Assembly (NCBI RefSeq): GCF_024323335.1
Contig: NC_066580.1
Coordinates: forward strand, 253,990,977 to 254,054,976
Direction of reading: 5' to 3'
DNA: 64,000 bases
From: Lathyrus oleraceus
Taxonomy: Eukaryota > Streptophyta > Magnoliopsida > Fabales > Fabaceae
A program made the translations under genes and the position numbers. The notes under the pieces are model-generated. The model searched no databases. It had not been told where the DNA came from and saw only the letters and a program-made list of their open reading frames with translations. This document shows, piece by piece, positions 46,174 through 56,755 of this stretch; positions within the stretch are counted from its first letter, which is position 1, and every line of letters begins with the position of its first letter.

Positions 46174-47253
46174 GTAGTCGAGGTGGAAAGTTGGTGCTTC
46201 ATTTTTCCATTTGAAAACATGGATGACAAAGTTTTCAGGGCGTCGGCCAGCTGATTTTCCTCTCTGGGGATGTGGTTGAATGTAATCTCGTCAAAGTATG
46301 GGATCAGCTTAAGGACATGCTCCTTGAAAGGGATGAGCTTGTGATCTCGAGTTTCCCAATCTCCTTTGACTTGGCTGATGACCAAGGTTGAATCTCTGTA
46401 GACTTCAAGAATTTTGATCTTAAGATTAATCGCGACTTCAATGCCAAAGATACAGGCCTAGTATTCTGCCATATTGTTGGTACATTCGAAGCATAACCTT
46501 GTAGTGAAGGGTAAGTGAAAACCAGTTGGGGGAGGTGATGACTGCCCCAACGCCATTTCTATGAGCGTTAGAAGCTCCATCAAATACCATGGTCCACCGA
46601 GACCCAGGTTCTGGTTCTTCCTCAGGGTCGGGTATATTGCAATCCCTTATCAGCATGATGTCCTCGTCAGGGAACTCAAAGCACATAGGCTGGTAGTCCT
46701 CCAAAGGTTGATGTGCAAGATAGTCTGACAGTACACTCCCTTTGATGGATTTTTGAGTGACATGTTGGATGTCGTACTCGGTTAAAGCCATTTGCCAATG
46801 AGCCACTCTACCGGTTAGAGTTGACTTCTCGAAGATGTACTTGATTGGGTCCATCTTGGAGATTAACAGCGTTGTATGGGTGAGCATATATTGCCTTAGG
46901 CATTTGAAAGCCCAAGCAAGTGCACAACAGGTCTTCTCGAGCATCGAGTATCTACTCTCACAATCGGTAAACTTATTGCTTAAGTAGTATATGTTATGTT
47001 CTTTCCTACCAGTCTCGTCTCGATGGCCGATGACACATCCCATAGACCCTTCAAGGACGGTGAGGTACATGATCAATAGTCTGTTAGGCACAGGAGGCAT
47101 CAGAATAGAAGGTTCTTGTAAATACTCCTTTATCTTCTCGAAAACATTTTTGCAGTCGTCGTTCCAAATAATAGTTTGGTTCTTTTGGAGCAGTTTTAAG
47201 ATTGGCTCACAAGTGGCTATAAGGTGAGATATTAATCTTGCTATGTGAAGCTA
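46174..47253 (-). pseudogene. RT C-terminus and two RNase H domains of element H
   Basis: Minus strand 47253-47100 encodes the end of RT (ARLISHLIATCEPI). 47100-46438 gives the first RNase H (YLSNKFTDCESRYSMLEK) and then DGASNAHRNGVGAV, the start of a second, archaeal-type RNase H typical of the Tat lineage. 46385-46174 continues that domain (VISQVKGDWETRDHKLIPF). Two RNase H domains in a row support the Tat/Ogre assignment. The RT catalytic part, protease and gag are missing: coding sequence stops at about 47253, where LTR-like sequence begins. Confidence 0.83.
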
Positions 47254-47723
47254 GCGGAAATATACCCGAACGTATCGCACGCTTGAACATACAACAGAGT
47301 CACCATCGAACTTTATTTATTTCATAAGGAAATGGAAAACATTGATAAAATCCCGGGGAAAGAGATATACTGAGTAAGGAAGTCGGTTATGCGAAGGGAA
47401 GGTATTAGCACCCCAAACATCCATGGTACTCCATGGGAACTGTTTTGATTGTTCTCACTCGAATAGGTGTGATATCTAAAGATTACTCACAAAAGAATGG
47501 GGAAAAGGAAAAGAGATAGATAAAGTGCTCGGTGAGGATTTGGGCCCTCATGCCTACGTATCCTCATGGTGCAATGAGGAATTCAGAGATTCGTAGTTCA
47601 AGGAACTAGAGGAAGCAAATGGAAAGAAGTGTGATCGGAAGTATGGTATAAACCAAATAATAATTTTGTTTGAACTCCAAAAGAGGGGTGAGATATGAAC
47701 CCAAGAGTAAATTGGTGTGAACT
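47254..47723 (-). repeat. end of a Tat-type LTR, probably the 5' LTR of element H
   Basis: On the minus strand it reads GGTGCTAATACCTTCCC, then CGCATAACC, and later GGTGACTCTGTTGTATG. These parallel GGTGCCTAACACCTTCCC, TGCGTAATTTACC and GGTGGCGACTCGATTC at the 3' end of the Ogre-like LTRs (for example 14360-14516). So this is the 3' end of a related LTR joined directly to RT by an internal deletion. I cannot prove it belongs to H, because the 3' LTR stub of H does not overlap it. Confidence 0.55.
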
Positions 47724-48630
47724 TGTAAGACCCCAATTTTGACCCTAAGATTCCTCATGTAATTTCATCATATGCATTAGCGTTGGGATCAGACCTTGGC
47801 ATCCTCCTTACCCCTCTTTCATTGGGTTTGTTTTGGGAGAGATCATCAAGCACCATTTAATTGTATCATACTTGTATATTATCATTTTACTAACCAAAAT
47901 ACCAAAAATATGTCTTTGCATTTGCCTAACCCTTTTGTAGGTAGGGCATGATCACATTGATTTATCAAGTTCATATCTAGGGGTTTCAGGCCCTCATGAC
48001 AAAGAGCATAACCATGAATTTGATCCAAGAATGGTTATAAGCACCAAATATGAGTTCCAATGATCTCTACATGTTATATTGATCAGGTTTTCTTCAAGAG
48101 TTTGGAGGTGATTTGCCTTGGAAACCCTAGTTTGTCTGGGTATCTTGAGTAACTTCTCCAACAAGCCATCTCACCAATTGATCAAATTTATCAAGGGAAA
48201 CTTCAAAATTCATCATCTTATGCATATTTGATCTACCATGATCCAATAAAGTCAAGAGAATTGAAGGTTAGCAAGTTGGTTGATGGTGGTTGCCCAAATG
48301 AATTCATCTAATCAAAACTGCGTCTCCCTAGACCCCGTCTCCTACAATTTTCACCATATGAAAATGATTTCAAGAGAAACGTTACTCTAAATGACACTCA
48401 AAACAACTTTCATGTTGATACCTAGACCTAGTTTTGCTTGGAAAATCATTTTCTATGTTGAAACATTATAGGTCATTTTGTCTAAACCCTAATTTGAAAG
48501 TCAACTTCCCAAGACCATAACTTGCTCAATTTTTATGAGATGAAATATTTCCAAGTTTCACAATCCAATTAAATATGTATACTTCAACTTTTATGTTTGG
48601 AGTGAGAGCTAATTCAACTTTTATGAGCAT

Positions 48631-49990
48631 TGAAGGAGAATTGCCATCCAAGGCGCAGCGGAATATAAAAATTTCTCCTTTAATGATCCTTACGAATGAG
48701 CATGATTAGTGATAGAATCGTTACCTCTTGTGGAGATTCAAAACTTTGGTGCAGATCTCTGACAATGATCAACCTTTGATACAGATCCACGGGGCGATCA
48801 CGAACGTTGAACGATGACAACGTCTCTACTCAGTCCACACGAACGGATTCCTTCAATCGCAGTGCTAGCTGTTTGTGAGTGAAGGCTTTGAGTGAGAGAG
48901 AGAGAGATACGAAATTCCAACTCTTCAGTTGTGTTGTCTGGAGTCTGAATGCTTCTACCCAAGGGGTTCTATTTATAGAACCACTTGTGTGGGCTTCAAG
49001 CCAAAAAGCCCACTTAAGTGCATTTTGGCCCATATCTCAGAATATGCCAAAATCACTTAAGTATTTGGTACTTTACCATATTTCGTATTCTTCTTAAGTA
49101 CACCGTACCTTACGATGTTCCTTAATTATTCTATCTCTCATCAATCCGTCCTTTGTGTGTGACCCTATAGGTTTTCGCGGCGTTGGCAATTATATTAAAT
49201 CATGCATTTAACATAATAAACAGTGAGCGGTATCTAGCAACACATCACTGCTACCCAAGTCACGAAAATGTCATGTGATCTGACAAAACCTCCTGTGATA
49301 ATAATTATGTGTATAATTACCCCTTTGCCCTTATGTCTATATTGAACACAAGGTACAGACCGTGTCACCCTTGTCCAGTTCAATATTGGGCCCATAGACA
49401 TTTATCCTGTTACGCAGGATTGGCAAATTCCATCTAGGACACTCATGTCCCTCAGCATGCTTCGTGGAGTACCCATCAACTGTCTTTATGGTTATCCAGT
49501 TACGGACAACGTTGGATCAGCAATAAAACACTCGACTCTACATCTAGGATCCATAGTGGTTTCAGGTCGAAGAGTGGTATACACTATTATCACCATGAGA
49601 ATAACTTATGACACTTTGCATAACTTTCTATATAGTATTCTCATAGCGGGTCAATCCGGTATAAATATTACTCCTAATATTCATACCTATGTTTAAGACT
49701 TGATAACTCTTTATCCATGATCCATGAGATGTGATCATCAATCTACAAACATAATAGTCTTAATGCTTTAATGTTATCCCACTTCACATTAAAGCTCGAC
49801 TACGGATACTTTAAGAATAGTGTCCTTATGTTTAATGTGTTCTCATGATTAAGTCACACTTAATACATTAAACAGACTATCTATTCCAGGGACTTTATTA
49901 ATCAACCATAATAAAGAAAATGCCTTTTATTATTAATAAATAATTCGATACAAGTACCAAAAGTATTGGCCTCTAGGGCTTACACCAACA
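48631..49990 (-). repeat. copia 3' LTR
   Basis: 1360 bp. The minus-strand start is TGTTGGTGTAAGCCCTAG; the end is ATTCTCCTTCA. The minus-strand TATA box TATAAATA lies at 48970-48977 inside an inverted repeat (48965-48982, GGTTCTATTTATAGAACC, 8-bp arms). A short AG microsatellite stands at 48893-48907. Confidence 0.93.
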
Positions 49991-50004
49991 ATCTCCCACT
50001 AGCA
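49991..50004 (-). promoter_or_regulatory. copia polypurine tract
   Basis: The minus strand reads TGCTAGTGGGAGAT directly before the 3' LTR start TGTTGG. Confidence 0.7.
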
Positions 50005-50460
50005 CTAGAGCCAATCAGACATACCCCGTATGCCCATTGATCTAGTATGGCCATCATGCTTCTGCTGCGCAAGAGGCTTTCTCAGTGGGTTAGCAACATT
50101 GTCAAGTGTAGGTACTTTACATATTTTCACACAACGCCTAAGTATGTGTTTGGATCGTTGGTGAGATCTAGGCTCCTTAGCTTGTGCGATAACACCATTG
50201 TTATCATAATAGAGACCAATGGGATCCACAATGCTAGGGACTATGCCAAGTTTATTGATCCAAACAGCTTCCTTTGCTGCACTCAAGGCAGCAATATACT
50301 CGGCCTTAGTTGTAGAATCAGCAACTGCATCTTGCGTTGAACTTTTCAAGCTCACAATGCCACCATTTAAGCAAAACACATAACCAGATTGGATTCATAT
50401 TAAAGCGTCTCAGCACTTTGTCCATGTACTCTGACTTAGGCCAAGCATTTCATAATCTAT
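50005..50460 (-). pseudogene. copia RNase H remnant
   Basis: Minus strand, at the 3' end of pol. Blocks: SWKSSTQDAVADSTTKAEYI-type motif seen as SLKSSTQDAVADSTTKAEYI, AAKEAVWINK, and the LYYDNNGVIAQAKEP block, followed by HQRSKHI. The active-site pattern of copia RNase H is visible, but the N-terminal part is missing: the RT end (50460-50400, MDKVLRRFNMNP-like in another frame) joins directly to GYVFCLNGG. Inactive. Confidence 0.8.
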
Positions 50461-50462
50461 CT

Positions 50463-50723
50463 CTATAGATTCTGATAGGCTGCTTCACCCAGGTCCTTCA
50501 TAGAAAAGCATTTCCCCAACCAAGACTTTACTTGTTGCAGGGTAGGGATATCGATTCCAATGAGTAATATGTCATCTACATATAATACCAGGAATACGAT
50601 CATGCTCCCACTAACCTTCTTGTAGACACAAGGCTCATCTTCCTTCTTGATGAATCCATACAGTCTTACTGTTTCATCAAGGCGAAGATTCCATGAGTAG
50701 GTCACAGGCTCATCTTGATCCAT
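50463..50723 (-). pseudogene. copia RT core remnant
   Basis: 86 codons holding RLYGFIKKEDEPCVYKK and the catalytic box YVDDILLIG, which is intact. The N-terminal half of RT is deleted: frame DQDEPVTY, which belongs near the RT start, is fused directly to SWNLRLDETV from the middle. The C-terminus stops after DLGEAAY. The open frame across the fusion reflects recent deletion, not function. Confidence 0.8.
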
Positions 50724-51483
50724 GAGTAATACATCACCTTGATCAGATATCCATATATCTCAGGTAGGTGACGTATCCTGCCTGACCTACGCTGGTCTTG
50801 TTCTACTTGAGCAGGTTGCTCTTACACAACTACTTGTGTTTCCTGCTCTAATTCCTCCATAGGTGTATCGATGCTTTGTGATTCTTGAATTTCTTCAAGT
50901 TCTACTTTCCTCCCACTGATTCCTTTGGAAATAAGATCCCTTTCTAGGAAAACTCAAGTTCGAGCGACAAACACTTTGCCCTTAGGAGGATTGTAGAAAT
51001 AATATCCTCTTATTTCTTTAGGATACCCCACAAATAAGCGTTTGTCAGATTTGGGCTCAAGCTTAGTTGAAATTTGTCATTTCACATAAACTTCGCAACC
51101 CCAAATCTTCATGTAAGACATATGTGGTCTCTTACCACTCCATATCTCATATGGTGTCTTTTCAACCTTTTGGATGGAACACGGTTAAGTGTGTAAGCTA
51201 ATGTCAATGGTGTATGTCCTCAAAAGGAGTTTGGAAGATTGGTGTGACTCATCATGGATCGGACCATGTCCAACAGGGTTCGATTTCTTCTCTCAGGTAC
51301 ACCCTTCCATTGGGATGTTCCAGGAGGAGTAAGTTGGGATAGGATCCCACACTCTTTCAGATGGTCATCAAACTCTAGGATTAAATACTCATCACTTCGA
51401 TCTGATCGAAGAGTTTTAATATTCTTACCTAGTTGTATTAATGTTATTAATAGGCATTTCAAGATCAAGGACATATAGTCCAT
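50724..51483 (-). pseudogene. copia integrase remnant and linker to RT
   Basis: Minus strand 51483-51220 includes IKTLRSDRSDEYL (second catalytic Asp region) and GVPERRNRTLLDMVRSMM (catalytic Glu block). The zinc finger and the first Asp are missing, because gag-pro sequence joins straight into the middle of the core near 51430. Downstream (51219-50760) the frame-shifted remainder of integrase and the acidic Gln-rich linker to RT can be followed. Confidence 0.78.
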
Positions 51484-52690
51484 TGTTCATTTGTGCAGTA
51501 GCATAGAATATATCATTCAAATAAATTGAGCAACAATTGTTCTTTATTATAAATGAAAAACCAAACTTGTCCAAACAAGCAATGGAAATAATATTCCTGC
51601 TAATTGCAGGTACATAATAACAGTTCTCTAACTGAATTATTAAACCACTAGGTAAAGTCAATACAAAAGTTCCTACGGCTAAAGCAGCAACCTTTGCTCC
51701 ATAGCCAACTCGTAGGTCGACTTCACCTTTTGCCAAATCTCTACTTCTTTTCAGCCCATGCACATTTGTATAAATGTGAGAACCGCATCCAGTATCTAAT
51801 ACCCATAATGCAGAAATAGATAAATTAATAACAAAAATACCTGAAATTGAAGTCTCTACTCCATTCTTCTTATCTTCCAGGTACTTTGGGCAGTTCCTTT
51901 TCCAGTGTCCGGTCTTACCGCAATGGAAGCAGGTGCCTTCTTTTGCTATACCTCCACTAGGCTTCAAAGCAGCAGTGGGTCTGGGATTGGCAACTTCCTT
52001 GCCCTTCCCCTTATCACTCTGCTTAGTGGGCCTTTTGTTCTGTCTCTTTCCATTTCCGATCATCAGAATGGACTTCCCTTTTGACTTCAGATTCTGCTCG
52101 GCAGTTCTTAACATGGCGAGCAGTTCAGGAAGAGATTTGTCCATATCAATCATATTGAAATTTAGGACAAATTGACTGAAACTATCTGGCAACGATTGCA
52201 AGATCAAATCAGTTGCAAGTTCCTTTTCGAGGGGAAAACCCAATCTCTCAAGGTTTTCCACATACCCAATCATCTTGAGTACATGGGGACCTACAGGGGC
52301 TCCCTCAGCTAACTTGCTTTGAAAAAGGGCTTTTGAAACTTCAAACCTCTCATGCCTTGCTTGCTCTTGATAGAGCAACTTCAGGTGTTCGATCATATCG
52401 AATGCTGACATGTTCTCATGTTGCTTTTGCAATTCTGAGTTCATGGTAGCCAGCATGAGACAAGCAGTTTCATTGGCATCATCGACATGCTTCTTATAAG
52501 CATCTCTTTCTGCCTTAGGTGCAGAACTAGGAGGTTCCTCTTCAGGAACAGGTGTCTCCAAGACATACAGCTTTTTATCATGTTTGAGGATAATCCTCAG
52601 GTTTCGGTGCCAATCCAGAAAAATTGTCCCAGACAATTTTTCCTTATCAAGGAATGATCGCAGGATGTTGTTAGAGGTGTTTGTTGTCAT
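51425..52690 (-). CDS. gag: copia Gag-protease, truncated
   Basis: 421 codons from ATG 52690 on the minus strand. Gag capsid region about residues 1-200 (FLDWHRNLRIILKHDKKLYVL, then a region like retrotransposon gag PF14223). CCHC zinc knuckle CFHCGKTGHWKRNC near residue 257. Copia-type aspartic protease with WVLDTGCGSHI near residue 296. The start of the pre-integrase segment (NNGLYVLDLEMP) follows before the frame runs into the integrase deletion. Gag coats element RNA into particles; protease matures it. It is the longest intact frame of this element and could still be translated. Confidence 0.88.
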   Translation of the reverse strand: MTTNTSNNILRSFLDKEKLSGTIFLDWHRNLRIILKHDKKLYVLETPVPEEEPPSSAPKAERDAYKKHVDDANETACLMLATMNSELQKQHENMSAFDMIEHLKLLYQEQARHERFEVSKALFQSKLAEGAPVGPHVLKMIGYVENLERLGFPLEKELATDLILQSLPDSFSQFVLNFNMIDMDKSLPELLAMLRTAEQNLKSKGKSILMIGNGKRQNKRPTKQSDKGKGKEVANPRPTAALKPSGGIAKEGTCFHCGKTGHWKRNCPKYLEDKKNGVETSISGIFVINLSISALWVLDTGCGSHIYTNVHGLKRSRDLAKGEVDLRVGYGAKVAALAVGTFVLTLPSGLIIQLENCYYVPAISRNIISIACLDKFGFSFIIKNNCCSIYLNDIFYATAQMNNGLYVLDLEMPINNINTTR

Positions 52691-53019
52691 GGTGATCTAC
52701 ATAAGGATTAATGAAAATGTAAGTATCATTGACATATTCAATTAGGCCTTTAATTAAACATGCTCCCACTATTTTACTCAAAACAAATGACCCTCATCAT
52801 CTGATTCGAAAAATCCCGTTGGAAGATTTTCTAGTGGGTCGAGATCCATATTTCACTTCGTTCTAAGTCCGCGTAGGCGGATTACACAAAACTAGGTTAT
52901 TTTAGGTAGGAACTCCTTCCAATTGTATCTCATACAACTCTCGAAAATTCAGTTGGGTGAATAACTCCTTATTCTAATCCATCATATGGATTATTCCCAA
53001 CTCTTGCTTCTAAACATAT

Positions 53020-53345
53020 ATAATAAAATTATAATTAAGTTTGAACCATTGTCTTAGCAGTTGGATATTACATTTATCCCATCGCACCCTACTAATATAG
53101 AACATGCACCTCGCGTAGGCGAAACCTACATATCCTATACCAATCTTGATGAGTGCTAAAACTTGGAAAGCAAACACATATAATATTATTATAATTTGTT
53201 TAGTTAAGTTTGACCCATTGTTTTAACAGTTGGATATTACAATTATCCCATCGCACCTTACTAATATATAGATCATGCACCTCGCGTAGGCGAAACCTAC
53301 ATTATCCATTACTAGTCTTGATGAGTGTTAAAACTTGGAAAGCAT
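53020..53345 (-). repeat. ~175-bp tandem duplication in the copia leader
   Basis: Two imperfect copies, each with CAGTTGGATATTACA, ATTATCCCATCGCACC, CATGCACCTCGCGTAGGCG and AAAACTTGGAAAGC (the last at about 53157 and 53329). They differ by about 10 % including small gaps, so the duplication is much older than this insertion. Confidence 0.75.
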
Positions 53346-53880
53346 AAAACTTAATATTTAGTTTTGAGGGAATTGCAATTTTACTGATCTCACCGGCTTG
53401 TTTATCATATAAACCGTCTCTCACATGCATCAACATACATTCACATGCATCAACATACATACAAACAAAATGAAACAGTTATGGCCCCTAGCGCAATTGT
53501 TCTCCCAAGCCAATGAGAGAACCTAAGCTAACCTACAACGATCTAAGCTTCTCCAAGCAAGATCTTCAAGGTTGTCCTCCTTTGGCACTGACTTCTTTGC
53601 TTTCTTCATATCATTACATTACATGAAAGAAACTCGTTTTACATACGAGGGAGTGAGATGAGAAAAGAAGTTACATTTTGGAGATTAAGAGAGAGGCACG
53701 ACACGCAGGTTGTATTTTAAAATCCAAAATCAAACAAAGGAAAACTAAGGCCATAACCGATCACCACAAGGCAATAATAAACACTTTATTATTATTATAA
53801 TTAATTCCTTTAATTAATTAAAATCAAATTAAATTTCGACGACCGATCACACTACGCAGAGTTAGCCGGGGGTCCGCAGC

Positions 53881-53903
53881 GCCCCTTGCGGGGTCTAAGG
53901 GGC
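53881..53903. other. GC-rich hairpin
   Basis: GCCCCTT (53881-53887), 9-nt loop, AAGGGGC (53897-53903), inside a GC-rich island (53867-53914) in otherwise AT-rich DNA. The wider island can also pair in other ways (GCGGGG with CCCCGC). Confidence 0.55.
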
Positions 53904-54020
53904 AGCGCCCCGCTCGAAAATTTTAATGAACAATTCATTTAAAAATTGACGTCGTTTTTCGTATCAACACTTGATACTTCAAAGCACTTTTTCTAGCCGA
54001 ACCGGTGAATTTTTTCTTGC

Positions 54021-54346
54021 GTTAACCGGTTAACCATATGCGTTAACCGGTTAACACTGTTTGAAAACATTTAAAAAAAACTCTTTTCTGCCTTGCGTTA
54101 ACCGGTTAACCAAATGCGTTAACCGGTTAACACTGTTTGAAAATATTTAGAAAACTCTTTTCTGCCTTGCGTTAACCGGTTAACCAAATGCGTTAACCGG
54201 TTAACACTGTTTGAAAATCTCAAAATTTTATTTCGCATTCCGTTAACCGGTTAACCAAATGCGTTAACCGGTTAACACTGTTCCAAAAATTAAAAAATTA
54301 TTTCGTATTACGTTAACCGGTTAACCATACGCGTTAACCGGTTAAC
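54021..54346. repeat. array of ten 14-bp palindromes in five pairs
   Basis: GTTAACCGGTTAAC occurs, perfect, at 54021, 54042, 54097, 54118, 54171, 54192, 54242, 54263, 54312 and 54333. Members of each pair start exactly 21 bp apart (7-bp spacer CAAATGC, CATATGC or CATACGC). Pairs are 70-76 bp apart, and the DNA between pairs varies in sequence and length. CACTGTT follows the second member of every pair. It lies in the leader between the PBS and gag of the copia element. Confidence 0.95.
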
Positions 54347-54756
54347 ACTGTTCGGAAAAGTGTTTAGGACGCACAACTCTTGTGAAATCAAACCCCAATC
54401 GCATAACTCTCTAACAACACAACCCTTGTGTCGTCACTAACCCTGATGCACCAATTTCAGACCGTCAAACACGTCTCGATTGTTAATTCAGTATGATTGA
54501 TCAACACGTCATTGCTTCACCATACTAATGTCGGATCAAGAAGCAAACGACCATTGATCGCTCAAAGGAAAACAATCATCGAGGTTTTTTGAATGAATGA
54601 AACAAGAACACTATATCATATATAATGTATTTTGCATCAGGGTTACATATATCACATATATGTAACTTGATCGATCTCAATTTAACCTTTGATTTATTCT
54701 GTTTTAATCATATTATTACAGAACAAAAACAGATATCAGATTCATGGTTTCGTAAG

Positions 54757-54770
54757 TGGCTCTGATACCA
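54757..54770 (-). promoter_or_regulatory. copia primer-binding site, initiator tRNA-Met
   Basis: The minus strand reads TGGTATCAGAGCCA one base after the 5' LTR end; TGGTATCAGAGC is the standard plant initiator tRNA-Met PBS of copia elements. Confidence 0.9.
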
Positions 54771-54771
54771 C

Positions 54772-56131
54772 TGAAGGAGAATTGCCATCCAAGGCGCAGC
54801 GGAATATAAAAATTTCTCCTTTAATGATCCTTACGAATGAGCATGATCAGTGATAGAATCGTTACCTCTTGTGGAGATTCAAAACTTTGGTGCAGATCTC
54901 TGACAATGATCAACCTTTGATACAGATCCACGGGGCGATCACGAACGTTGAACGATGACAACGTCTCTACTCAGTCCACACGAACGGATTCCTTCAATCG
55001 CAGTGCTAGCTGTTTGTGAGTGAAGGCTTTGAGTGAGAGAGAGAGAGATACGAAATTCCAACTCTTCAGTTGTGTTGTCTGGAGTCTGAATGCTTCTACC
55101 CAAGGGGTTCTATTTATAGAACCACTTGTGTGGGCTTCAAGCCAAAAAGCCCACTTAAGTGCATTTTGGCCCATATCTCAGAATATGCCAAAATCACTTA
55201 AGTATTTGGTACTTTACCATATTTCGTATTCTTCTTAAGTACACCGTACCTTACGATGTTCCTTAATTATTCTATCTCTCATCAATCCGTCCTTTGTGTG
55301 TGACCCTATAGGTTTTCGCGGCGTTGGCAATTATATTAAATCATGCATTTAACATAATAAACAGTGAGTGGTATCTAGCAACACATCACTGCTACCCAAG
55401 TCACGAAAATGTCATGTGATCTGACAAAACCTCCTGTGATAATAATTATGTGTATAATTACCCCTTTGCCCTTATGTCTATATTGAACACAAGGTACAGA
55501 CCGTGTCACCCTTGTCCAGTTCAATATTGGGCCCATAGACATTTATCCTGTTACGCAGGATTGGCAAATTCCATCTAGGACACTCATGTCCCTCAGCATG
55601 CTTCGTGGAGTACCCATCAACTGTCTTTATGGTTATCCAATTACGGACAACGTTGGATCAGCAATAAAGCACTCGACTCTACATCTAGGATCCATAGTGG
55701 TTTCAGGTCGAAGAGTGGTATACACTATTATCACCATGAGAATAACTTATGACACTTTGCATAACTTTCTATATAGTATTCTCATAGCGGGTCAATCCGG
55801 TATAAATATTACTCCTAATATTCATACCTATGTTTAAGACTTGATAACTCTTTATCCATGATCCATGAGATGTGATCATCAATCTACAAACATAATAGTC
55901 TTAATGCTTTAATGTTATCCCACTTCACATTAAAGCTCGACTACGGATACTTTAAGAATAGTGTCCTTATGTTTAATGTGTTCTCATGATTAAGTCACAC
56001 TTAATACATTAAACAGACTATCTATTCCAGGGACTTTATTAATCAACCATAATAAAGAAAATGCCTTTTATTATTAATAAATAATTCGATACAAGTACCA
56101 AAAGTATTGGCCTCTAGGGCTTACACCAACA
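54772..56131 (-). repeat. copia 5' LTR
   Basis: 1360 bp, the same length as the other LTR with about four substitutions. The TATA box is at 55111-55118 (minus strand), 6141 bp from its twin, exactly the LTR offset. Flanked on the right by AGCAT. Confidence 0.93.
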
Positions 56132-56747
56132 AGCATGTGATATGAGGATACATTATAGGTCATTTTTTACCTATACCATTGGACAAGTGATTTTTCCAAA
56201 CTTCAAAAATGCATAACTCTATCATTATAAATCCAAATGACAAGAAATTGGTGACCATTGTGAAGGTCTTTGAAAGAGATACAACTTTTATGAAGACACG
56301 TTTCTCATTTGAAGCTCACATAAAAAGTTAAGCAAGGTTGAATATTGAGATATATGGCTTGACACTTAGAAAACTTTTCAACATGTTGAAATTCCCAAAC
56401 TTCCACCTCAAAATTCACCATGATCCAAGCTTCAAATGGAAAAGTGTTCAACATCAAACTTGTTCCGCTTGATCCAAGCTTTCCAAATAACTCAAGTTCA
56501 TGCATTTTGGATGAAGTTTGCTAGGTCTGCGCATGGCTTTAACAGAGCTGTAGCATTGGAGGAAATCAAATGTCCAAAACTCCATTTCACTTTGCCTTGC
56601 CAATCAAGCATCATTTGAACTTCAGTACAGTTGCAATTGGATCAAAATGGATTGCTTCATGGGCTTGTACACGCCCATGTAAGCTTGTGCATCACATTGC
56701 CAAATTTTTAGCAAATTTTCAAGTGTGCAATTATCAATCCCAAATGC

Positions 56748-56755
56748 TATAAATA
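56748..56755 (+). promoter_or_regulatory. Ogre-2 LTR TATA box
   Basis: TATAAATA in AATGCTATAAATACATGGCC, a good plant TATA context, followed by a CTCAACTCAAACACACC-like start region. Confidence 0.55.

Larger units (their letters stand above)
52700..54756 (-). other. copia 5' leader between PBS and gag
   Basis: 2 kb of untranslated leader, unusually long for copia. It holds a ~175-bp tandem duplication (53020-53345), a GC-rich hairpin (53881-53903) and the palindrome array (54021-54346). I see no ORF worth calling. Confidence 0.75.
48631..56131 (-). mobile_element. young Ty1/copia element, internally deleted
   Basis: Complete in structure: two 1360-bp LTRs (48631-49990, 54772-56131) with TG...CA ends on the minus strand, target duplication AGCAT (48626-48630 and 56132-56136), initiator tRNA-Met PBS and PPT. 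I saw four substitutions between the LTRs (GATTAGTG/GATCAGTG, GAGCGG/GAGTGG, CCAGTTACG/CCAATTACG, AAAACACTC/AAAGCACTC), about 99.7 % identity, so insertion was recent. gag and protease are open, but integrase, RT and RNase H have internal deletions. It therefore probably moved with proteins from an intact relative. I do not assign a copia lineage with confidence. Confidence 0.92.

Noticed and set aside
48879..49097. 72-codon plus-strand ORF, repeated at 55020-55238
   Set aside because: Lies in both copia LTRs antisense to the element; duplicates because the LTR does.
54021..54346. CRISPR-like array
   Set aside because: Repeats are 14-bp palindromes in pairs with 7-bp spacers, lie inside a copia leader in a plant genome, and have no cas genes.
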